From NCBI RefSeq assembly GCF_009856445.1, contig NZ_WMFA01000002.1, forward strand, positions 496,001 through 560,000: 64,000 nt of DNA, given 5' to 3'. Made by a program: the position numbers and the translations under genes. Positions 18,279 to 26,318 of the stretch are shown here, piece by piece. The notes below the pieces were generated by a model. That model had not been told where the DNA came from. It did no database searches and saw nothing but the letters and a program-made list of their open reading frames with translations. The stretch comes from Halobacillus litoralis. Lineage in GTDB: Bacteria; Bacillota; Bacilli; Bacillales; Halobacillaceae. Position 1 is the stretch's first letter. The number at the start of each line of letters is the position of its first letter.

Positions 18279-18312
18279 AAAGAGCCGCTATCCAAAAGTA
18301 GCGGCTCTTTTT
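18279..18312 (+). terminator. Terminator after DUF2922 gene
   Basis: AAAGAGCCGCTA/TAGCGGCTCTTT stem with an 8-base loop and T-run. Confidence 0.9.
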
Positions 18313-18344
18313 AGCAAAAACACCCATGATCAGTTATTCATGGG

Positions 18345-18754
18345 TGTGGCAGGATCTGGGAGACTCCGTTTCGAGACTTTTATGGAGTGGATGGGGCTGC
18401 AGGGAATAACTCGCTTTCCGCGGGAGTGCGTTCTCGGACTACGTTCTATGGGGTCTCACCGTCCTATCTCCCACGAGAGTCTCGCAGCTTCCCAAACATA
18501 CCTTTCGATGGAAGGGGGAAACGAATCCCTTTACCAAGTTGGGTGGCCTTCCACTATTCAACTGTTAGAGGTGTAAAACGCTCTGCATTCAAGCTATTAC
18601 GTACTGTGGAGATGATTATCCACTTTCCATTATCAAATGAGCTGACTTTTAGTAGTGGTTTCGAGAATCTCCTATGGCAAAGGAGCGAACCTTTTCCCGG
18701 AGCCACTAAAACCACACAATCGGCTCGAAACTGAGTCTTCAAGAAAAGGAGCTT
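18345..18754. repeat. Composite inverted-repeat element, copy 1
   Basis: About 410 bp. The left half begins GGCAGGATCTGGGAGACTCC...TTTCGAGACTTTT, contains a structured GC-rich core (GGAATAACTCGCTTTCCGCG ... GGGGTCTCACC), and ends in the GTCTCGCAGCTTCCCAA type. The right half begins TAGTAGTGGTTTCGAGAATC and ends GCTCGAAACTGAGTCTTCAA; its core is shortened. The halves point toward each other, so the ends form inverted repeats. It separates the DUF1659/DUF2922 pair from YvrJ and carries no convincing coding sequence. A short hairpin (ACACCCATG/CATGGGTGT, about 18320-18346) sits at its left border. Confidence 0.85.
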
Positions 18755-18783
18755 ATCTAAAATACAGGAGAAGAGGTGAAAGG

Positions 18784-18933
18784 ATGGGGATGGATGCGTG
18801 GATTTCGATTTTAGCGGATGTTGGTTTCCCTGTAGCGGTGACGTTTTACTTGCTGCACCGGGTAGAAGGGAAGCTTGATCAACTGATTGAAACACTACAT
18901 CAACTGCCGGAGAAAATCGTGCCGACTAAATGA
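18784..18933 (+). CDS. YvrJ family protein
   Basis: 49-residue YvrJ family protein: one membrane helix (ISILADVGFPVAVTFYLL) followed by a short amphipathic tail HRVEGKLDQLIETLHQ. Function unknown. ATG 18784 follows GAGGTG; the ATG at 18790 is an alternative. Probably once part of the DUF1659-DUF2922-YvrJ unit, now separated by the repeat element. Confidence 0.85.
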   Translation: MGMDAWISILADVGFPVAVTFYLLHRVEGKLDQLIETLHQLPEKIVPTK

Positions 18934-18953
18934 AACTTAAACGAGAAGAACAT

Positions 18954-18990
18954 ACGACCCGCCAGTCATGACTGGCGGGTCGTTCTTGTG
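18954..18990. terminator. 30-bp perfect palindrome between convergent genes
   Basis: Bases 18954-18983 are a perfect palindrome centred on CATG, with 15-bp arms beginning ACGACCCGCCAG. It lies between YvrJ (+) and signal peptidase (-) and probably terminates both, although the T-tracts on either side are poor. Confidence 0.7.
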
Positions 18991-18991
18991 T

Positions 18992-19519
18992 TTATTTTGT
19001 TAGTCCCCATTCATTGAATGGATAGATGATTAATTCTGTACGTCCAATGATTTCTTCTTCTTCGACAAAACCGAGTCCATTTCGGCTGTCTTTACTGATG
19101 GAACGGTTATCTCCCATAACGAAATATTTCCCTTTTGGAACTTCGATGGGTCCGAAATCTCTCGTGGATGACGCAGCGTCTTCCGTCAAGTACTCCTGGG
19201 TCTGCTCCTCACCGTTTACATACAATTCATGATTACTGATCTCCACCGTATCTCCCGGCTGGCCGATGACTCGTTTCACATAACTTTTGACTGGTCTTTC
19301 AATGATGACGATATCCCCGCGTTCAGGTTCATCTACATAATAAATGATCTTATTAAACATGACGCGTTCCCCGTTTTTCAAAGTCGGGTCCATGCTGGCC
19401 CCTTCAACAATGGATGTGGCAAAGAAAAATGTTCGTAATATAAATGCGAGAGTAATGGCAACAGCGATAGCCTTCAACCATTCCAACCATTCTTTTTTGG
19501 ATTGCTCAGACAAACTCAT
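18992..19519 (-). CDS. Type I signal peptidase
   Basis: Membrane-anchored serine/lysine peptidase of 175 residues that cleaves secretory signal peptides outside the membrane. One N-terminal membrane helix (about 13-33) is followed by the catalytic Ser42 in GASMDP, Lys82 in SYVKRVIGQPGD, and the conserved box YFVMGDNRSISKDSR. A SipS/SipT-like housekeeping enzyme. The annotated ATG is only 3 bp from AAAGGA; a TTG two codons later is an alternative start. Confidence 0.93.
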   Translation of the reverse strand: MSLSEQSKKEWLEWLKAIAVAITLAFILRTFFFATSIVEGASMDPTLKNGERVMFNKIIYYVDEPERGDIVIIERPVKSYVKRVIGQPGDTVEISNHELYVNGEEQTQEYLTEDAASSTRDFGPIEVPKGKYFVMGDNRSISKDSRNGLGFVEEEEIIGRTELIIYPFNEWGLTK

Positions 19520-19807
19520 CTTCCTTTCTAGATGAACATAGAATATCTCATCCTTAATTTTACCATATCGCTACGGAAAGAAAAGGTACGAGGGGAGGCT
19601 TTTACGAAATTGTAAACTTTCTATATAGGCTTGCTCCTATTTTATCCTTCTCTGTCGAAATATTAGAACCTTTGCCGATTATCTTTACAAAAGTATAGAA
19701 AATTGAGATAATTTCTTCCGTGCAAGATCTGGATACGAACACACATTCTTTTCCATTTCTTATAAATCGTGTACAATAAGAAGGAAGAACAAGTCAGGAG
19801 GTAGTCG
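19520..19807. other. Non-coding gap
   Basis: No supported gene. It must hold the minus-strand promoter of the signal peptidase and the promoter of the Spo0E-like gene; a TACAAT box at 19772 could be a -10 for the latter, but no matching -35 was found. Confidence 0.5.
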
Positions 19808-19975
19808 ATGATGCAAGTGGCCGACAAGGATCCTCGTATTGCTGAATTAGAGTATTTGCGAAAGAAAATGACAAGAGTGGCGTTTGAAAAAGGGTTATCC
19901 AGTCCCGAGTCTGTCAAGGTCAGTCAACAACTCGATGCCCTTTTGAACGAAGTACAAAAAAATAAGCCGAATTAG
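19808..19975 (+). CDS. Spo0E-like aspartyl-phosphate phosphatase
   Basis: 55-residue protein with two short helices and the Spo0E-family core VSQQLDALL (the S-Q-x-L-D motif). Members dephosphorylate the sporulation regulator Spo0A~P and so delay sporulation; which one this corresponds to cannot be said. AGGAGG lies 6 bp before ATG 19808 (a second ATG is adjacent). It is monocistronic with its own terminator. Confidence 0.85.
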   Translation: MMQVADKDPRIAELEYLRKKMTRVAFEKGLSSPESVKVSQQLDALLNEVQKNKPN

Positions 19976-19976
19976 A

Positions 19977-20012
19977 AGAACTCATGGGACCTGCATCCAT
20001 GAGTTCTTTTTA
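19977..20012 (+). terminator. Terminator after Spo0E-like gene
   Basis: AGAACTCATGG/CCATGAGTTCT stem followed by TTTTT. Confidence 0.88.
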
Positions 20013-20046
20013 TGGGTGTATTTCAAGGACCCTTACGGAAAGCTGA

Positions 20047-21219
20047 TTACGTTTCCCTTTTAAATCTCTCTTTTGAGATGAAGTCTTCCAAACGTTTCAG
20101 CCCTTCTTCCAATGTAGCCATACTGTAGGCGTAGGACATGCGCATATAACCTTTTCCATGTTCTGAAAAAGCATCCCCTGGTACAAGAGCTACTCCTGCT
20201 TCCTCCACGAGCTGCACGGCACGCTCGAACGTGGATTTTCCATTCAGCGGAAAGTCGAGGAAAACATAGAAGGCTCCGTCTGGCTGAGCAAATGAGAGGT
20301 TCATTTCTTTGAGACGGCTGATGACGAATGCTCTTCTTTTCTTATATGCATCACGCATCGATTCAGCCTCTTTCTTTCCATTTGTCAAAGCCTCAAGGGC
20401 CGCGTACTGGCTGATCGAAGTTGCGCAGGAGACGTTGTACTGATGAACTTTCAATAAATGACGGCATAACCAGGAAGGGGCAAGCAGGTACCCGATCCTC
20501 CACCCGGTCATACTGTGGGATTTCGAAACCCCGTTTATCACAATCACCTGGTCGCGAACATCGGAAAAGCTTGCAATCGAGGTGTGCGGACGGTCATATA
20601 CAAGTTCACTGTAAATTTCATCGGCTAACAAGAAGAGGTGGTGCTCTTTGATCACATCCGCAATTCCGGCAAGCTCTGCTTCTGTTAAAGAAACTCCCGT
20701 CGGATTGGATGGATAAGGCAGAATAACAGCTTTTGTTTTTGGACTGATCTTTTCTTTAATCTGATCTCCCGTCAATTTGAAGTCGCTCTCACTTGTATCG
20801 ATGAACACAGGTTTTCCGCCTGCCAGGCGGATGAGCGGCTCATATCCCGGATAAACCGGTCCGGGCAACAGCACTTCATCTCCAGGCTGGATGATGGTCC
20901 TAAGGGAAATATCCAAAGCCTGGGAAGCCCCTATGGTGACGATGATTTCATTTTCTGCTTCATAATTGAGTCCATAAGAATTTTTCACGTGCTGCTGGAT
21001 GGCTTCTCTAAGTGAGAGCATTCCGGCATTATGCGTATAGGTCGTTCGATTATCCTTGATAGCCTGAATCCCTGCTTCTTTCACTGCGGGAGGTGTAGGG
21101 AAGTCAGGCTGTCCAATAGTTAATGACACAATGTCTTCATAGTGGGATACCATATTAAAAAAACGGCGGATTCCTGATATTTCAATTTGCTTCACTTTGG
21201 GATTGATGAAGTTTTCCAA
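20047..21219 (-). CDS. patA: N-acetyl-LL-diaminopimelate aminotransferase PatA
   Basis: PLP class-I/II aminotransferase of 390 residues, close in length and sequence to B. subtilis PatA, which works in the acetylated diaminopimelate/lysine pathway. Lys233 in NGVSKSHSMTGWRIG should bind PLP; NPTG and DEIYSE are also present. I start it at TTG 21219 because AAGGAG lies 8 bp upstream and the protein then begins MENFINPKVKQIEISGI as in homologues; a much longer upstream open frame to 21684 runs across another gene. It is the first of three acetyl-DAP genes in this window (with dapH and ykuR). Confidence 0.93.
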   Translation of the reverse strand: MENFINPKVKQIEISGIRRFFNMVSHYEDIVSLTIGQPDFPTPPAVKEAGIQAIKDNRTTYTHNAGMLSLREAIQQHVKNSYGLNYEAENEIIVTIGASQALDISLRTIIQPGDEVLLPGPVYPGYEPLIRLAGGKPVFIDTSESDFKLTGDQIKEKISPKTKAVILPYPSNPTGVSLTEAELAGIADVIKEHHLFLLADEIYSELVYDRPHTSIASFSDVRDQVIVINGVSKSHSMTGWRIGYLLAPSWLCRHLLKVHQYNVSCATSISQYAALEALTNGKKEAESMRDAYKKRRAFVISRLKEMNLSFAQPDGAFYVFLDFPLNGKSTFERAVQLVEEAGVALVPGDAFSEHGKGYMRMSYAYSMATLEEGLKRLEDFISKERFKRET

Positions 21220-21290
21220 TACGTATTCTCCTTCTTTACATAAAGTTAACAAAATGTTCAAACAATTATTGCGTGTAATTTGTTGAATTT

Positions 21291-21299
21291 TGTTATAAT
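21291..21299 (+). promoter_or_regulatory. Extended -10 box of FbpB-like gene
   Basis: TGTTATAAT is an extended -10 (TGnTATAAT) 30 bp before the start codon. TTGCGT at 21269 is a possible -35 with a long 19-bp spacer. No Fur box was recognised. Confidence 0.5.
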
Positions 21300-21329
21300 T
21301 TAAAATAAGCCCATGAAAGGAGTTGTATA

Positions 21330-21479
21330 ATGAGAAGTCACAAACGAATTTCCTTTGAAGACTTAGTGGATCGTAACAAGCGACAATTGTTGAACGATCA
21401 GGAAGCAATCGAAAAAATCGAACGTCAAATAGATGAAAAACATACAAGAAAAAACGATTCCGATGCTTATGTAAACTGA
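21330..21479 (+). CDS. FbpB-like small basic protein
   Basis: 49-residue protein MRSHKRISFEDLVDRNKRQL then LNDQEAIEKIERQIDEKH, matching the FbpB family of small basic proteins. In B. subtilis FbpB is Fur-controlled and helps the small RNA FsrA in the iron-sparing response. Here I see no Fur box, so an iron role is only inferred from family. AAAGGAG lies 7 bp before ATG, and a terminator follows. It is divergent from patA. Confidence 0.82.
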   Translation: MRSHKRISFEDLVDRNKRQLLNDQEAIEKIERQIDEKHTRKNDSDAYVN

Positions 21480-21491
21480 TGATATCACACC

Positions 21492-21526
21492 AAAAAGCAA
21501 CCGCATAGAACGGGTTGCTTTTTTTA
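21492..21526 (+). terminator. Terminator after FbpB-like gene
   Basis: AAAAAGCAACCCG-type stem (AAAAAGCAACCG ... CGGGTTGCTTTTT) with T-run. Confidence 0.88.
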
Positions 21527-21595
21527 CTTTTCATATAGAAAATGGCAGAATATAGAGAAAGGAAAAAATGAAAAAAAGGAAGGTGTTTAAATCCT

Positions 21596-22450
21596 ATGGA
21601 TGATGTCGGTTTAGTACTTGAAGGCGGAGGGATGAGAGGCGCATATACGGCGGGCGTGCTCGATTTCTTCCTTGATGAAGACATTCATGTCCCCTATGTG
21701 GTCGGAGCATCTGCCGGCGCATGCAATGGCAGCTCTTATGTTGCCAAACAGAGGGGAAGGAATTATGAAGTGATTGTCGAATACGGGGCGCATCCAGAAT
21801 ACATATCGTACAAAAGGATGATTACGAAACGACAGTTGTTTGGGATGGATTTCATATTTGATAAACTTCCGAATCAACTGGTCCCGTTCGACTATGACAC
21901 GTTCCTTCAACAAAAAACGCGTTTTGTCGTCGGGACGACAGATATGAAAACAGGAGAACCTGTCTTTTACGACCAATTCCCTGACAGGGAGAGTCTTCTG
22001 AAAGTCATACGCGCTTCAAGCTCCTTGCCGATGGTTGCCCCAAGCATTCAGTACGACGGTCGGGAATTAATGGATGGAGGTATAGCCGACCCCATTCCCA
22101 TGGAGGCTTCCAAACGGGACGGGAACAAAAAGCATGTCGTCGTTCTTACTCGAAACGATGGATACACCAAGGGAAGGATGAAAGCCGGCTGGTACTTCAA
22201 CCGTAAGTACAAGCAATTCCCTTTGTTTGCCAAAGCTTTACTGGAAAGGCATATTCGTTATAATCAGCAGCTGCAGAAAGTGAAGGAAGCAGAACAAAAT
22301 GGAGAGGCGTTCGTCATACGACCGTTAAAGCCTTTGAAAGTGAGCAGAATCGAAAGGAACCGTGATCGTCTGCATAATCTTTATGCTCAAGGGTATGAAG
22401 AAGCGGAAGCCCATGCTGCAAGAATGGAACGTTTCCTGCAAGTACGATGA
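21596..22450 (+). CDS. Patatin-like phospholipase
   Basis: 284-residue cytoplasmic lipid acyl hydrolase of the patatin family. It has the oxyanion loop EGGGMRGAYTAG (9-20), nucleophile elbow GASAG with Ser39, and the catalytic Asp in DGGIADPIP near residue 160. The physiological lipid is unknown. The start ATG 21596 follows AAGGAAGGTG. The gene is followed, with almost no gap, by a small membrane ORF and an AlkD-like gene, so the three may be co-transcribed. Confidence 0.9.
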   Translation: MDDVGLVLEGGGMRGAYTAGVLDFFLDEDIHVPYVVGASAGACNGSSYVAKQRGRNYEVIVEYGAHPEYISYKRMITKRQLFGMDFIFDKLPNQLVPFDYDTFLQQKTRFVVGTTDMKTGEPVFYDQFPDRESLLKVIRASSSLPMVAPSIQYDGRELMDGGIADPIPMEASKRDGNKKHVVVLTRNDGYTKGRMKAGWYFNRKYKQFPLFAKALLERHIRYNQQLQKVKEAEQNGEAFVIRPLKPLKVSRIERNRDRLHNLYAQGYEEAEAHAARMERFLQVR

Positions 22451-22482
22451 TGGCTTTATGGTTTGAAAGGGAGGCGGGAACG

Positions 22483-22638
22483 ATGCTGATAGGCATGGTT
22501 GCCGTTACCTTCATGGCTTGTACCCTCATCATTCTTTTGATGAGGGGAAAAATGACAAGCGCCCTTATGGATGGGTGCTTGCTCGTAGACGTGCACCTTT
22601 TAAAGAAACGGAGGAGAGGGAATGAACAGACCTGTTGA
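22483..22638 (+). CDS. Small membrane protein, 51 aa
   Basis: Short frame MLIGMVAVTFMACTLIILLM followed by a basic tail. One membrane helix, GGGAGG upstream of ATG 22483, and a 17-bp overlap with the next gene. No family recognised. The tight packing favours a real gene, but the lack of homologues I can name keeps confidence low. Confidence 0.45.
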   Translation: MLIGMVAVTFMACTLIILLMRGKMTSALMDGCLLVDVHLLKKRRRGNEQTC

Positions 22639-23326
22639 AATATGTGAAAGTGTCACGTCAGAATTAGAAAAACATAAAGATGAAGATCAACGCATCCCTA
22701 TGGAGAACTACATGAAGAATCACTACCCTTTCTTCGGAATTAAAGCCCCCGAGCGAAAACAAATCCTCGCACCATTGTTGAAGAACTACAAAGATATCAC
22801 GGAAGAGGAGCGTCTGGAAACAGCGGTTCTGCTTTTTGAGAAACCGGAAAGAGAATGTCACTACGCGGCTCTCGCTTTACTTGAAAAAGGGATCAAAAAA
22901 GCACCGGAAAACAGTATTGATACTTACAAGCAACTGCTTATGACGAAACCTTGGTGGGACACGGTCGATATGATCGCTTCCACTTTGTGCGGGGGCTACT
23001 TCCTTCGATACGAAGATAAACTTCGCCCATACACAGAAGAGTGGAGACAGTCCGATCACCTATGGGTCAGACGTTCCAGCGTCCTGCATCAGTTGAAATA
23101 TAAGGAAAAGACAGATGCTCCACTCCTTTTCGAAACGATCGATGCCCTCAAGCATGAAAAAGAGTTTTTTATTGAAAAAGCAATCGGATGGGCCCTTCGT
23201 GAATACAGCAAAACGGATGCACGGGCGGTTATGGATTACCTCGAACGGAATGAAGTGCGCCCTTTGAGCCGAAGAGAAGGATTGAAATGGCTGAAAAGCA
23301 AACATCCAGAGCTTTTAGAAAGGTGA
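22622..23326 (+). CDS. AlkD-like DNA alkylation repair protein
   Basis: 234-residue all-helical HEAT-like protein of the AlkC/AlkD family, DNA glycosylases that remove cationic alkylated bases such as N7-methylguanine without flipping the base. Family marks are PFFGIKAPERK, WWDTVDMIA, LWVRRSSVLHQLKYK and FFIEKAIGWALREYSK, which supply the aromatic and acidic residues that line the lesion site. GGAGGAGAGGG precedes the ATG. Confidence 0.9.
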   Translation: MNRPVEICESVTSELEKHKDEDQRIPMENYMKNHYPFFGIKAPERKQILAPLLKNYKDITEEERLETAVLLFEKPERECHYAALALLEKGIKKAPENSIDTYKQLLMTKPWWDTVDMIASTLCGGYFLRYEDKLRPYTEEWRQSDHLWVRRSSVLHQLKYKEKTDAPLLFETIDALKHEKEFFIEKAIGWALREYSKTDARAVMDYLERNEVRPLSRREGLKWLKSKHPELLER

Positions 23327-23385
23327 AGTTTAATCCTTTCGAACCTTGTTCATAATGGTACAAAAAGAACAAGGAGCGGAAGAAG

Positions 23386-23793
23386 ATGAATATTATGGAT
23401 TGGTTCGATCCCTCGTTTTTAAAAGAGACCATTAGCTGGCTTGATCATGATCTATTGGGTGTTTTTGGCCTGAAGCCTGAGTATGTTCAATTCTCGCTCG
23501 TTTTTTTGTTCATGCTGTCCCTGATGTGGGTGGTCAAGCCGGTCATCGAATGGATGATGCTGAATCATTGGAAGACTCTATCCAGCTATGTGACTAGTAG
23601 TCTTCTCGCAGTGGTCTTCCTTCAGCTTGTCGATCGATACGCCATGTCTGATACGACTTCAACGCTGCCCGCTTCCTACTGGTCGGTCTGTCTGCTCGCC
23701 ATCAGCAGCTTCGGTTTGGTTTACGTTACCATTACGTGGATGCGTAAGCTCTACGTACGTTTATCGAAACGAAGCAAAAGAAAAGCAGCTTGA
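23386..23793 (+). CDS. Membrane protein of unknown function, 135 aa
   Basis: Three probable membrane segments (about 35-58, 66-83 and 98-118) and a basic C-terminal tail RLSKRSKRKAA. AAGGAGCGG lies upstream of ATG 23386; the ATG at 23395 is an alternative. No domain recognised. It may share a transcript with the following PLDc_N-like gene 64 bp away. Confidence 0.7.
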   Translation: MNIMDWFDPSFLKETISWLDHDLLGVFGLKPEYVQFSLVFLFMLSLMWVVKPVIEWMMLNHWKTLSSYVTSSLLAVVFLQLVDRYAMSDTTSTLPASYWSVCLLAISSFGLVYVTITWMRKLYVRLSKRSKRKAA

Positions 23794-23857
23794 TTTTGAA
23801 ACTTTCTCTTTCCTGAATCGTAGAATAGGTGAGAAACGGGAATAGAGGAGGAACATC

Positions 23858-24058
23858 ATGGAAATTGGCATCTTATTTCTCATTTTTCTGATCTTTGGTG
23901 GCGGGTTGCTGGTCCTGAATATTCTAACGAGTGTATGGGCGTATCGTGATTCTGTCCGCAAAGGAAGAAGCACCGCCTACAGTCTCGTTGTCCTTATCGC
24001 AACATTATTCTTCCCCTTAGTCGGGCTGATTGTTTATCTTATCATAAGAAATGATTAA
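23858..24058 (+). CDS. PLDc_N-type small membrane protein
   Basis: 66-residue protein with two membrane helices flanking a cytoplasmic hairpin WAYRDSVRKGRSTAYS, typical of stand-alone phospholipase-D N-terminal (PLDc_N) membrane modules. There is no catalytic domain, so the role is unknown. The ribosome binding site is GAGGAGG; a terminator starts at the stop codon. Confidence 0.75.
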   Translation: MEIGILFLIFLIFGGGLLVLNILTSVWAYRDSVRKGRSTAYSLVVLIATLFFPLVGLIVYLIIRND

Positions 24059-24087
24059 AAAAAGAGCGGGCCTCCCGCTCTTTTTTT
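24058..24087 (+). terminator. Terminator after PLDc_N-type gene
   Basis: AAAAAAGAGCGGG/CCCGCTCTTTTTTT hairpin with a tiny loop. Confidence 0.92.
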
Positions 24088-24103
24088 GCGCTCTTCGTTA
24101 TTA

Positions 24104-24646
24104 AACTAAATGGCAGGATTGTGGAAGACTCAGAAGACTCAGTTTCGAGACTTTCCGGGGTTCGTTGCCCGGGTTGAGCGTCAGGGATGGCTGGGATAGC
24201 TACTCGCTTTCCTGAGGGGATGACGGCAAGCCTCCTCGTGCTTCGCAGCCAGCCAATCCATTCCCGCGGGAGTCTCGCAGCTTCCCAACCACCCCATTCG
24301 ATGTATGAGTGTAACGAACCCCTCTACCAAGTTTGATGGTCTTCTACTATCCAACTGTTAGGGGGGGAAGCGCTCTGGGTTAGGCTTTTTTGTGCTAGGG
24401 GAGGTGTTCTTTCACCCATTCCTAATAATCATACGAGCTGTCCTTATAGTAGTGGTTTCGAGAACCTTTTATGATAAAGGGGCGGAGGGGAATGTCGAGA
24501 CTCCTGCGGGAAAAAAGTGCAGGGTGAGACCCCACAGGACGCGGTCCGAGGAGGCTCACCGCGCTCCCGCGGAAAGCGAGCTATTCCCCGCAGCCCCCAT
24601 CCACCCAACAGAAGTCTCGAAACTGAGTCTTCAACTAAAGGGAGCT
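24104..24646. repeat. Composite inverted-repeat element, copy 2
   Basis: About 540 bp, starting 17 bp after a terminator. The left half starts AAACTAAATGGCAGGATTG and carries the subtype with ...GTCTCGCAGCTTCCCAACC. The right half (about 24447-24646) carries the GC-rich subtype GAGACTCCTGCGGGAAAAAA ... GGTGAGACCCCACAGGACGC ... GCTATTCCCCGCAGCC and ends GTCTCGAAACTGAGTCTTCA. The two ends are inverted repeats. The right half is nearly identical to that of copy 4. A duplicated GAAGACTCA is seen at the left end (24125-24142). Confidence 0.88.
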
Positions 24647-24691
24647 TCTATTGAAAAAGTGTGAGGCATTCAGTAATATAGGACAACTGCT

Positions 24692-24718
24692 TTATATTTA
24701 GCCGTTGATAGACGATAT
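24692..24718 (+). promoter_or_regulatory. Possible sigma-D promoter of cheV
   Basis: GACGATAT at 24711-24718 matches 7 of 8 bases of the sigma-D -10 (GCCGATAT). The -35 position 15 bp upstream reads TTAT against TAAA and is weak. cheV is a sigma-D gene in B. subtilis, which gives some support. Confidence 0.3.
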
Positions 24719-24754
24719 AAAGAGTGGATTCTATCAAAGGAAGGACGATGCTTC

Positions 24755-25660
24755 ATGAAGCAGGACCAAGGCATATTACTCGAAAGCGGCACCAATGAAT
24801 TAGAAATCGTCGAATTCGGAATCGGGAATAATCGTTTCGGCATAAACGTTATAAAAGTAAAAGAAATTCTGAACCCTCAACCTGTCACGAAAATTCCTCA
24901 TTCCCATAAATCAGTGGAAGGGATCATTGAAATCCGTGGGGAAGTCGTCCCGGTCGTCGATGTAGCACATGCCCTCAGATTTTCACCATCTGAGAATCCG
25001 AGGCAGGATAAATTTATTCTGACGGAATTCAATAAGACGAAAATCGTTTTTCACGTACACACCGTCACGCAGATTCACCGGATCTCGTGGGAGCAGATTG
25101 AAAAGCCGAATAAAATGTACCAGGGGCTGGAAACGCAGATTACAGGTGTCATTAAAATGAATGAAGACATGCTGTTGCTGCTTGATTTTGAAAAAGTGGT
25201 CGCTGATATCAATCCAGAATCCAGTATTCATGCTGATCAGTTGCGCGAACTTGGCCAAAGGGAACGTTCACAAAAGAAAATTCTGATTGCTGAAGATTCC
25301 GCTATGCTTCGTGCCATGCTTCAGGAAACGTTAAGTGAAGCAGGTTATGAAAATACGATTACCTTTGAGGACGGAAAAGAAGCCTATGAACATTTGGAAG
25401 ATTTATTGGAAGAAGGGAAAACGATCGAAGAAGAATATCAGTTGATCATCACTGATATTGAAATGCCGCGCATGGACGGCCACCATTTTACTCGCCTGTT
25501 GAAGGGTCATAGCGATATGAACAGACTTCCTGTCGTCATTTTCTCTTCACTGATCACAGATGACCTTCGACACAAAGGCGAAATCGTTGGAGCTGATGGA
25601 CAAGTGTCCAAACCAGAAATCGTGGAACTCGTAAAAATCATCGATCATCACATTCTTTAA
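24755..25660 (+). CDS. cheV: Chemotaxis coupling protein CheV
   Basis: 301-residue protein with an N-terminal CheW-like domain (about 15-160) and a C-terminal response-regulator receiver (175-300). The phosphorylated residue is Asp234 in ITDIEMPRMDG, with IAEDSAMLR and a conserved VSKP lysine. CheV couples chemoreceptors to CheA and takes part in adaptation. It follows the patA region as in B. subtilis (patA-cheV-ykyB). The gene is bracketed by repeat copies 2 and 3. Confidence 0.95.
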   Translation: MKQDQGILLESGTNELEIVEFGIGNNRFGINVIKVKEILNPQPVTKIPHSHKSVEGIIEIRGEVVPVVDVAHALRFSPSENPRQDKFILTEFNKTKIVFHVHTVTQIHRISWEQIEKPNKMYQGLETQITGVIKMNEDMLLLLDFEKVVADINPESSIHADQLRELGQRERSQKKILIAEDSAMLRAMLQETLSEAGYENTITFEDGKEAYEHLEDLLEEGKTIEEEYQLIITDIEMPRMDGHHFTRLLKGHSDMNRLPVVIFSSLITDDLRHKGEIVGADGQVSKPEIVELVKIIDHHIL

Positions 25661-25667
25661 TTCTTTA

Positions 25668-25700
25668 AGAACCAGGTTCTATTAATGAACCTGTGTTCTG
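25668..25700 (+). terminator. Probable terminator after cheV
   Basis: AGAACCAGGTTC with GAACCTGTGTTCT forms an imperfect stem, followed by only a short GTTATT tail. Moderate quality. Confidence 0.55.
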
Positions 25701-25706
25701 TTATTA

Positions 25707-26246
25707 AAGTAAATGGCAGGATTGTGGAAGACTCAGTTTCGAGACTTTTGTTAAGTGGATGGGGGCTGCGGGGAATAGCTCGCTTTCCGCGGGAGCGCGG
25801 TGAGCCTCCTCGGACTGCGTCCTGTGGGGTCTCACCAAGCACTTTTTTCCCGCAGGAGTCTCGCCATTCCCCTTCGCCCCTTTACCAAGGATCATTATCG
25901 AAACCACTTCTAAAAGATCAACTTGAATGATGAAGCGAAATAATCATATAAATCTTCCCACCAAAACTTAAAGCTTGATAAAGAGAGCTTTATGCCTACT
26001 TAGGAGAGAGGAGTAAGAGACACACTCTCTCGGTATAGGGGTTCGTTTCACTCCTCATATGGAATGGGGTGGTTGGGAAGCTGCGAGACTCCCGTGGGAG
26101 AAGGAGATAGGCGAGATCCCGCAGGACGCAGTCCGAGGAAGCTCGGCGCTCCCCCACAGGAAAGCGAGTTGCTTCCCAGCCACCCCTGACGCTCAACCCA
26201 GGGAACGAACCCAGAAACATCTCGAAACTGAGTCTTCAACTAAAGC
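25707..26246. repeat. Composite inverted-repeat element, copy 3
   Basis: About 540 bp, starting just after the cheV hairpin. Left half: AAATGGCAGGATTGTGGAAG ... GGGGCTGCGGGGAATAGCTC ... ending CATTCCCCTTCGCCCCTTTA, the reverse complement of the right-half subtype in copies 2 and 4. Right half (about 26035-26246): GGTTGGGAAGCTGCGAGACT ... CAGGACGCAGTCCGAGGAAG ... ending TCTCGAAACTGAGTCTTCAA, the reverse complement of the left-half subtype of copy 2. The subtypes are thus swapped relative to copy 2. Confidence 0.88.
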
Positions 26247-26286
26247 TTTTGTTGCATATGAATGAGAGGTATATAAAAGAAGGAAT

Positions 26287-26318
26287 AAAAAAAATCCGCT
26301 CCTGGGCGGATTTTTTTT
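26287..26318. terminator. Bidirectional terminator
   Basis: AAAAAAAATCCGC/GCGGATTTTTTTT hairpin at the stop codon of the minus-strand 69-aa gene. Confidence 0.9.

Noticed and set aside
20047-21684. 545-residue version of the aminotransferase
   Set aside because: The first 155 residues have no similarity to aminotransferases and cover the divergent FbpB-like gene; TTG 21219 has a good ribosome binding site.
24392-24664. Open frames inside repeat copies (also near 18655, 25704, 48440 and 63034)
   Set aside because: They recur in every copy as by-products of the repeat, with frames broken between copies and no ribosome binding sites.
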